Assembly: GCA_002335385.1 (NCBI GenBank)
Contig: DCVK01000055.1
Location: 1 to 9,243, forward strand
Reading direction: 5' to 3'
Source: Candidatus Aminicenantes bacterium UBA2190
GTDB taxonomy: Bacteria; Acidobacteriota; Aminicenantia; UBA2199
DNA length: 9,243 nt
This document shows, in pieces, positions 1 through 5,234 of the stretch. How positions within the stretch are numbered: the stretch's first letter is position 1; every line of letters starts with the position of its first letter. The notes beneath the pieces were generated by a model. It was not told the DNA's origin. It saw only the letters and a program-made list of their open reading frames with translations, and did no database searches. The translations under genes were made by a program, and so were the position numbers.

Positions 1-262
1 TAAAAAAGACGTCAGACGCCAGACGTCAGACGTTAGCAAGGCAAGGAAAAAGCCCCTTTTTGGCATTATTTGCCCCTCACACACGTTGCCGAGGCGTTTT
101 CTTGTCTCATCTGATTGTCTGTCGCAATAAAAAAGCCCTTTGACTGTTCACTGTCAGGACCTTTTTCTTGCTTCCGTCTGACTTCTGCCATCTGACGTCT
201 GTCTTCACAGGGTGTTTTTCTTGCTAACGTCTATCGTCTGACGTCTAACGTCTGTCTTCATA
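1..262. repeat. Gene-free intergenic region of degenerate 7-bp repeats in direct and inverted copies
   Basis: No plausible coding sequence lies here. The region holds three related arrays with an exact 7-bp period. The first (8-35) is four units of the type GACGTCA. The second (171-205) and third (224-258) are five units each of the type CTGACGT, the reverse complement of the first type. The second and third arrays sit inside 46-bp direct repeats at 162-207 and 215-260 that match at 38 of 46 positions by eye; both begin TTTTTCTTGCT and end CTGTCTTCA. The first array is followed by GCAAGGCAAGGAAAAA, which is complementary to the start of the direct repeats, so 8-51 and 215-258 form an imperfect inverted pair. 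A weaker pair of heptads (TTGACTG, TTCACTG) occurs at 140-153. The stretch 61-130 shows nothing I can name. The function is unknown. Confidence 0.85.
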
Positions 263-291
263 TTGACTGCATCCCGGCTCTGCCCTATACT
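263..291 (+). promoter_or_regulatory. Sigma70-type promoter of galE
   Basis: TTGACT at 263-268 and TATACT at 286-291 each match the bacterial housekeeping consensus at five of six positions and are separated by exactly 17 bp. The -10 box ends only 6 nt before the galE ATG at 298, so transcription would start on or next to the A of the start codon, giving a leaderless mRNA. No Shine-Dalgarno sequence precedes the ATG, which fits. The promoter begins 4 nt after the last heptad of the upstream repeat array. It probably also drives the overlapping downstream gene. Confidence 0.7.
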
Positions 292-297
292 CAAGCC

Positions 298-1314
298 ATG
301 AACAGCCCCAAAAAGGCCTCCGGAGAAGCCATTCTAGTTACCGGCGGTGCCGGCTACATCGGCTCGCACGTGGTGCGCGACCTGGGCGAAAAGGGGTACC
401 GCCCGATCGTGCTGGACGACCTCTCCTCGGGGCATGCCGAGGCCGTCCTTTGCGGCGAGCTCGTGCGCGGCGACGTCGGGGACAGCAAGAGGGTCGGCGC
501 GCTCCTGCGCCGGCATGCCATTCGCGGCGTCCTGCACTTCGCCGCCTTCATCCAGGTCGAGGAATCGGTCCGCCAGCCCCTGAAATACTACGAGAACAAC
601 TCGTTCAACTGCCTGCGCCTGCTCAAGACCTGCCTGGAAAACGGTGTGGAAAACTTCATTTTCTCCTCGACCGCCGCCGTCTACGGTATGCCGGAGAAGG
701 TCCCGGTCGATGAAAAAGCGCCGCTGCTGCCCATCAACCCCTACGGCGGCTCCAAGCTGTTCAGCGAAATGCTGCTGCGCGACGCCGCCGCCGCCCATCC
801 CGGCTTCCGCTTCGTCGCCCTGCGCTACTTCAACGCCGCCGGCGCCGACCGCCGGGCCCGGCTGGGCCAGAATTACCGCCAACCGACCCACCTGCTGACC
901 CGGGCACTGAAAACCGCCCTGGGGGAATTCCCGCGCCTGGAGGTGTTCGGCACCGACTACCCCACCGCTGACGGCACCGCCGTGCGCGACTACATCCACG
1001 TCGACGACCTGGCCAGCGCCCACCTGCTGGCGCTGGAGTATCTCAAGGCGGGAGGGCGGAGCCGCGCGTTCAACTGCGGCTACGGCATCGGCCACTCGGT
1101 CCTCGAGGTCATCGCCGCCGCCAAAAGGGTCACCGGCGTCGATTTCCCGGTCGTCCATTCGCCGCGACGGCCGGGCGACCCCGCCGTACTGGTGGCCGAT
1201 TCCAAACTGATCCGCCGCGAACTGGGCTGGTCGCCCCAGGTTCCCGCTTTAAACGATATCGTCGCCAGCGCCTGGCACTGGGAGAAAAAGCTGGCCGCGT
1301 CGCACCGGCCATGA
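298..1314 (+). CDS. galE: UDP-glucose 4-epimerase
   Basis: This extended short-chain dehydrogenase/reductase interconverts UDP-glucose and UDP-galactose in the cytoplasm using bound NAD. Of its 338 residues, 11-22 form the Rossmann nucleotide-binding loop (TGGAGYIGSH, with the GxxGxxG glycines). The catalytic set is visible as Ser124/Thr125 in SSTAAVYG and the YxxxK pair Tyr149/Lys153 in NPYGGSK. RYFNAAGA (about 176-183) and the DGTAVRDYIHVDDLA stretch (about 225-239) are typical GalE signatures of the substrate side. The length matches the family (about 330-340). About ten residues precede the first beta strand, slightly more than usual, but the ATG at 298 fits the promoter 6 nt upstream. 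The stop codon overlaps the start of the next gene by 4 nt (ATGA), so the two are probably co-transcribed and translationally coupled. GalE usually supplies UDP-galactose for surface glycans or for galactose use; no glycan cluster is visible here to decide between them. Confidence 0.95.
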   Translation: MNSPKKASGEAILVTGGAGYIGSHVVRDLGEKGYRPIVLDDLSSGHAEAVLCGELVRGDVGDSKRVGALLRRHAIRGVLHFAAFIQVEESVRQPLKYYENNSFNCLRLLKTCLENGVENFIFSSTAAVYGMPEKVPVDEKAPLLPINPYGGSKLFSEMLLRDAAAAHPGFRFVALRYFNAAGADRRARLGQNYRQPTHLLTRALKTALGEFPRLEVFGTDYPTADGTAVRDYIHVDDLASAHLLALEYLKAGGRSRAFNCGYGIGHSVLEVIAAAKRVTGVDFPVVHSPRRPGDPAVLVADSKLIRRELGWSPQVPALNDIVASAWHWEKKLAASHRP

Positions 1315-4088
1315 AAAAGAAACGGCTGGCCAGCCTCTGCCTTTCCGCCCTCATCCTTGCCGCTTTTCCGGTTTTCAGCCTGCGGGCCGCCAAGTACCCG
1401 CCCGGTGTCCGCTGGCGCGAGATCGGTGGCGAAGGCATCACCGTCATTTTCCCGGTTGAACGGAGCGCCGAGGCCGCGGCGGCGCTGGCTTCGGCCCGAG
1501 CCCTGACCCTCGGGCTCGCCTCTTTCTGGGGTTTCCGGCCGCGGGCAAGGACGCGCATCGTCCTGGGCGATTTCACCGATCAGGCCAACGGCTTCGCCAC
1601 CTTTTTCCCCTACAACCTGGTCGGCGTCGACCTGGCCGAACCTCCCCCCGACTCGGAGATCGCCGGCGGCGGCGAATGGCTCGACCGGGCCCTGGCCCAT
1701 GAGCTGACCCATATCTATACCATGAATGCCGGCGCACCGGTGTTTCGGGCCGGGCGCAGCCTGTTCGGCAGCCTGCCGGTCTTCTATCCTGCCGCGCAGC
1801 TGCCGCCGTGGGTGGTCGAGGGGCTGGCGGTGCATGGTGAATCCCGTTTCAGCGGCGACGGCCGCCTGAACCGCGCCCCCTACCGGCTGATGCTCACCGC
1901 AGCCGGCAGAAGCGGCCTATTCCCGGACTGGCAGCGGCTGGCCGGCATGCCCGCTGCCTGGCCGGGGCCGAACGGAAAATACTTGTTCGGAGCCGGCTTC
2001 ATGGAATTCCTCGCCGAGCGATCCGGAGCGGAAAGCCTGCGCCGCTATGTAGAGCGCTTTTCCTCCCGCCTGGTCGCCTTCGGCAGCAGCCGCGACTTCA
2101 AAAAGATTTTCGGCAAGCCGTTGGGCAGGCTTTGGGAAGAATACAGGGAAGGCATCGCCGTGGCCAGGCGGGCGGCGCCCGAGCCGCTCACGGCAGGGGG
2201 GTTTTTCAACCGCTATCCGTGCGTGCGCGGAAAGAGCTCATTGGCCTATTACCATCGTGATTACCGGGCCCGGGGCGCAGTCTCGCTCCTGGATCTGGAC
2301 AGCGGCACGAGCCGCGCCCTGTTCAGGATGGATGCCCTCAACGCACTCAGTTGCGTTGACAAGGAAGACAAGCTGTTATTGTCGGCAAGCGAATATTTCC
2401 GCGCTTTCAGCGACTTTTCCGATCTCTACGAATTCGATGTGAAAAAAGGCCGGCTGGCCAGGCTTTCGCATGGCCAGCGGCTGTCGCATCCGGTCCGGGA
2501 CGAGAATTCTCGATGGCTTTATTGCATCCAGCGCCGGAACAACCGCTGCCGCCTCGCCCTGTTCAGCATGGAAAAGAGGGAGGCGCGCACCATCTCCGTC
2601 TCCTTTGCCGGCCTGGCCCAGCCGTCGATCTCTCCCGACGGCAGCCGCATTGCGGCCGCGGCCAAGCCGGCCGGCGGACCATGGGGGATCGCCGTTTTCC
2701 TGGCCAGCGGCGCCCTGCATCGTTTTTTGGCCGTCAAGGGCAGCGACCTCAGCCAGCCCCGCTGGCAGGGGAATGATCGACTTTTTTTCATCGTGTCGGG
2801 GAAGGAGACATCGTTCCTGGCCCAGTACTCCCTGGACGGGGATGAGTGCTGGCGCCTTGAGGACCCGCATTTTGCCGGGCTGAGGCAGTTCGACCTTTCG
2901 CGAGACGGACTCGAGGTATTCTTCACCTATTTCAGCGGCCGCGGCGAGGAGATCGCCCGGCGCCCGACGGCATGGATGCCTCTTTCCCCCATGAAAATTT
3001 CCGTGGCAACGGGAATTCCCGAAGCCACGCCGGCCCCGGCCGCGACAACGCCGGTTCGGTCCCGCTCCTACCGCCCGCTTCGCGACCTGCTGCCCCACTG
3101 GTGGTCGCCGGCATTGCGCGCAGGCGGCGACGAGGTCCAGGCAGGGATCGTGACCGGCGGCCAGGACGCGTTGGGGATCCATGCCTACAGCCTGGAGGGC
3201 TGTCTGGGCCTGGAAAGCCGGCGGCCCAATACCCTGTTCCGCTATGTTTTCGACGGATTTTTCCCGACGCTGTCATTGTCATTGGGCGACCATGTCGAGT
3301 ACTACCGCGGATCCGATACCTCCCAGCGTACCCGGGAGATGACGCTGGCCTCGCTCTGGCCGTTGCGCCTGCGCCGGCGCTCGCAGCTCCACGCCTATGT
3401 TGACCTGCACCTGGAAAAGCGCTTTCTTATCGATGGGGAAAGCGAGTTCGCCCTGGGCGATATGAGGAACGGCTTCCGCCTGGGCATGAGGCTCAACTCG
3501 GCTCGCGAGTGGTACGATTCGATCTCCCCGGCCGACGGGGTCACCCTGGCGGTGCAGGGGGCCGTTCAATCAGCCGCCTTGGGGAACGAATTGGCCAGCC
3601 ATGCAATTCAGGCCGACCTGAGGGTGTATTTGCCTCTCTTCCGCCCCGGAGTTCTGGCCCTGCGCCTGGCCGCGGCCAGGAACTGGGAACCGGCCAGTAA
3701 CTATTACGACATGGGCGGCGTGATGGCCGCGGGCGGGCTGGGCAGCAGCCACCCCTTTCGTCTGCTGCGCGGATTCGGCAGCGGCCGTTTCTTCGGCAAT
3801 CGCGGCTGGCAGTTCAACGCGGAATGCCGCCTGCCCCTGTTGCGCATCGAGAAAGCGTTCCTGCCCGCCGTCAGCCTCGACCGCCTCTGGTTCGCCGCCT
3901 TTTTCGACGCCGGCCGCCTCGCCCGCCGCAGCTACGTCCCGCCGGTTGCCTATTCCCTGGGCGCCGAGGCGGTGCTGCGCCTGGGCTTCAGCGGCCTGGC
4001 CTGCACCGACCTGGCGCTGGGAGCCGCTCACGGCTTCGGGCCGGAGCGCAGGTGGCAGGTATATCTCAGGACGGGAAGAAGTTTCTAG
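1311..4088 (+). CDS. Exported gluzincin-like metallopeptidase with TolB/WD40-like propeller and Omp85-like outer-membrane barrel
   Basis: This 925-residue protein has three visible regions. Residues 1-27 are a signal peptide (basic KKKR, hydrophobic core, LRAA end). Residues about 35-280 resemble the peptidase MA-like (gluzincin) family. HELTH at 130-134 is the zinc HExxH motif with Glu131 as catalytic base, and Glu170 in WVVEGLAVHGE is the likely third zinc ligand. Residues about 300-550 look like a TolB/WD40-like beta propeller, with repeated blades such as SISPDGSRIAAA (439-450) and LSRDGLEVFF (529-538). After a Pro/Ala/Thr-rich linker (about 565-585), residues about 590-925 alternate polar and hydrophobic residues like an outer-membrane barrel. 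LLRGFGSGRFFGNRG at 817-831 recalls the Omp85/surface-antigen RGF motif, and the chain ends in Phe. The inferred role is an outer-membrane-anchored protease with its catalytic part in the periplasm or at the surface; the substrate is unknown. The start overlaps the galE stop (ATGA) and has no clear Shine-Dalgarno sequence, suggesting translational coupling. The peptidase and signal calls are firm; the barrel is probable. Confidence 0.8.
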   Translation: MKKKRLASLCLSALILAAFPVFSLRAAKYPPGVRWREIGGEGITVIFPVERSAEAAAALASARALTLGLASFWGFRPRARTRIVLGDFTDQANGFATFFPYNLVGVDLAEPPPDSEIAGGGEWLDRALAHELTHIYTMNAGAPVFRAGRSLFGSLPVFYPAAQLPPWVVEGLAVHGESRFSGDGRLNRAPYRLMLTAAGRSGLFPDWQRLAGMPAAWPGPNGKYLFGAGFMEFLAERSGAESLRRYVERFSSRLVAFGSSRDFKKIFGKPLGRLWEEYREGIAVARRAAPEPLTAGGFFNRYPCVRGKSSLAYYHRDYRARGAVSLLDLDSGTSRALFRMDALNALSCVDKEDKLLLSASEYFRAFSDFSDLYEFDVKKGRLARLSHGQRLSHPVRDENSRWLYCIQRRNNRCRLALFSMEKREARTISVSFAGLAQPSISPDGSRIAAAAKPAGGPWGIAVFLASGALHRFLAVKGSDLSQPRWQGNDRLFFIVSGKETSFLAQYSLDGDECWRLEDPHFAGLRQFDLSRDGLEVFFTYFSGRGEEIARRPTAWMPLSPMKISVATGIPEATPAPAATTPVRSRSYRPLRDLLPHWWSPALRAGGDEVQAGIVTGGQDALGIHAYSLEGCLGLESRRPNTLFRYVFDGFFPTLSLSLGDHVEYYRGSDTSQRTREMTLASLWPLRLRRRSQLHAYVDLHLEKRFLIDGESEFALGDMRNGFRLGMRLNSAREWYDSISPADGVTLAVQGAVQSAALGNELASHAIQADLRVYLPLFRPGVLALRLAAARNWEPASNYYDMGGVMAAGGLGSSHPFRLLRGFGSGRFFGNRGWQFNAECRLPLLRIEKAFLPAVSLDRLWFAAFFDAGRLARRSYVPPVAYSLGAEAVLRLGFSGLACTDLALGAAHGFGPERRWQVYLRTGRSF

Positions 4089-4164
4089 CCGAAGTTCGCT
4101 GTTCGCTGTGGAAGGGTTTTTCTTCATCTTTCACCATTCACTTTTCACCTTTCACTCATCACTA
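4089..4164. repeat. Short heptad arrays in the gap before mtgA
   Basis: Two tandem copies of TTCGCTG lie at 4095-4108. From 4122 to 4163 six consecutive 7-bp units follow a loose TTTCACC/TTTCACT consensus; the two at 4143-4156 are the clearest. If the frame is continued, the next heptad (4164-4170, ATTGACA) contains the -35 box of the mtgA promoter, so the array runs into the promoter without a gap. The heptad word is unrelated to the GACGTCA type found before galE, although the period is identical. No terminator hairpin with a T-run is visible after the upstream stop codon. Confidence 0.75.
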
Positions 4165-4193
4165 TTGACACTTGCCTTCGATACCGTTAAATT
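4165..4193 (+). promoter_or_regulatory. Sigma70-type promoter of mtgA
   Basis: TTGACA at 4165-4170 matches the -35 consensus exactly. TAAATT at 4188-4193, 17 bp downstream, matches the -10 consensus at four of six positions. The -10 box ends 8 nt before the ATG at 4202, so transcription would start at or next to the start codon, again implying a leaderless message. The heptamer TATTGAC at 4163-4169 is shared with the galE promoter (261-267). The -10 assignment is less certain than the -35. Confidence 0.55.
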
Positions 4194-4201
4194 GGCATAC
4201 A

Positions 4202-4960
4202 ATGGGAACCAGGAAGAGATCCCTGCGCATCGGACTGCTCAGCGCCGCGGTCGCCCTGGCCCTGCTGCTGGCCGGCGGCCTGGTCTTCTGGCTGACGCTG
4301 CCTTCCGTTTCCTGGCTGAAGAAGGAAAATCCCAGGGAGACGGTGATGATGCGCCTGCACAACGAACAGGCGCGGCAAAAGGGCTGGCGGACCCAGCGGC
4401 TGCGGGAACTGGTGCCGCTGTCGCGCATCTCGCCCTTCCTCATCCAGGCGGTGCTCATCGCCGAGGACGACAAGTTCTTCACCCACGAGGGTTTTGACTG
4501 GGAGTCGATGCGCAAGGCCCTGGACGCCAACATCAGGAAGGGACGGATTCTGCGCGGCGGCTCGACCATCACCCAGCAGCTGGCCAAGAACCTGTTTCTC
4601 AGCTCCAGGCAGAGCCTCTGGCGCAAGCTGCGCGAGGCGGTCATCGCCTTCAAAATGGAGCATACGCTGACCAAGAAGCGCATCCTGGAGCTTTACCTCA
4701 ATCTGGCTGACTGGGGCCGGGGCGCCTACGGAGCCGAAGCCGCGGCGCAGCGCTATTTCCAATGCCCGGCGTCGGAGCTGAGTCTTTCCCAGGCCGTCCG
4801 CCTGGCGTCGGTCCTGCCCAACCCGCACCGCTTCCCGGTCTCGGGCGCCGACAACGCCCGCATGAACCGCAAGCGCCGCCTCATCGCCGCACGCATGCTG
4901 CAGCGCCGCTGGATCAGCCAGGAGAGCCATGACCTGGCCTTGCGGGAGATGGGGCTATGA
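4202..4960 (+). CDS. mtgA: Monofunctional biosynthetic peptidoglycan transglycosylase (GT51)
   Basis: This enzyme polymerises lipid II into glycan strands at the outer face of the inner membrane, without a transpeptidase domain. The 252 residues begin with a basic stretch (TRKRS) and one transmembrane helix (about 10-32). The GT51 motifs follow in order: EDDKFFTHEGFDW (88-100) with catalytic Glu88, RGGSTITQQLAKNLFL (118-133), the RKLREA segment (141-146) with the second Glu at 145, RILELYLN (160-167) and GRGAYGAEAAAQRYF (172-186). The Glu88-Glu145 spacing of 57 equals that between E233 and E290 of E. coli PBP1b. I chose the ATG at 4202 rather than the in-frame TTG at 4172: the shorter form puts the charged residues directly before the membrane helix, and the codons after 4172 overlap the spacer and -10 box of the promoter. 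There is no Shine-Dalgarno sequence. The gene converges on the S9 peptidase gene, with a 274-nt repeat-filled gap between them. Confidence 0.93.
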   Translation: MGTRKRSLRIGLLSAAVALALLLAGGLVFWLTLPSVSWLKKENPRETVMMRLHNEQARQKGWRTQRLRELVPLSRISPFLIQAVLIAEDDKFFTHEGFDWESMRKALDANIRKGRILRGGSTITQQLAKNLFLSSRQSLWRKLREAVIAFKMEHTLTKKRILELYLNLADWGRGAYGAEAAAQRYFQCPASELSLSQAVRLASVLPNPHRFPVSGADNARMNRKRRLIAARMLQRRWISQESHDLALREMGL

Positions 4961-4965
4961 AGAAA

Positions 4966-5004
4966 TCGGTGTACGGTTTACGGTAGACGGTGGACGGTGG
5001 ACGG
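4966..5004. repeat. Heptad array, ACGGTNN type (left outer arm)
   Basis: Five full 7-bp units and a partial sixth begin 5 nt after the mtgA stop codon: TCGGTGT (4966-4972), ACGGTTT (4973-4979), ACGGTAG, and two identical ACGGTGG units (4987-5000). Units of the reverse-complementary type occur at 5207-5234, making an outer inverted repeat around the AATTCCA-type element between them. Confidence 0.85.
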
Positions 5005-5030
5005 CAAGAAAAGAGGCAATAGGAAGACTT

Positions 5031-5182
5031 AAATTCCAAATAACAAATTCCAAATCCCAAACAAGCACCAAATTCCAATGACCCAAACGAAGAAAATGCC
5101 ATTTCAAGGAGCTTTCGTTTTGGAAATTGGAATTTGGAATTTGGGATTTGTTTGGAATTTGGTGCTTGGTATTTGGAATTTT
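5031..5182. repeat. Large inverted repeat made of NNNCCAA heptads (copy 1)
   Basis: The left arm (about 5032-5092) consists of 7-bp units with consensus ATTCCAA and variants ATAACAA, ATCCCAA and GCACCAA. Four units are followed by a 4-nt ACAA, then three more units (the last one 8 nt), then ACGAAG. The right arm (about 5112-5182), read on the minus strand, has the same plan: four units, ACAA, four units, then AACGAAAG. The central loop is about 20 nt. The arms could fold into an imperfect hairpin of 60-70 bp in DNA or RNA. The order of the variant heptads differs between the arms, so they are not simple mirror copies. No ORF in this stretch is credible. A related copy lies at 8354-8513. Confidence 0.85.
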
Positions 5183-5206
5183 ATTCCTACTATTGCATTC
5201 TTTTAT

Positions 5207-5234
5207 CCGTATACCGTCAACCGTAAACCGATTG
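5207..5234. repeat. Heptad array, CCGTNAA type (right outer arm)
   Basis: Four 7-bp units (CCGTATA, CCGTCAA, CCGTAAA, CCGATTG) are the reverse-complement type of the ACGGT units at 4966-5004. The array ends exactly at the stop codon of the S9 peptidase gene (5235-5237), so no spacer DNA is left on that side. Confidence 0.85.

Noticed and set aside
334..1158. Long minus-strand open frame of 274 codons inside galE
   Set aside because: It lies opposite a clear galE reading frame. Its translation is Gly/Ala/Val/Gln-rich without domains, as expected for the antisense of GC-rich coding DNA.
4172..4201. Upstream TTG start for mtgA
   Set aside because: Its codons overlap the promoter spacer and -10 region, it adds residues before the basic N-terminus, and it has no Shine-Dalgarno sequence.
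5031..5182. Insertion sequence or complete transposon
   Set aside because: No transposase frame lies inside, no target-site duplication could be recognised, and the arms are shuffled heptads rather than faithful terminal inverted repeats. A non-autonomous element is not excluded.
4961..5234. Classical intrinsic terminator for mtgA
   Set aside because: The inverted repeat is very long, imperfect, AT-rich and without a GC-rich stem followed by a T-run. A termination role is possible but cannot be called as a standard terminator.
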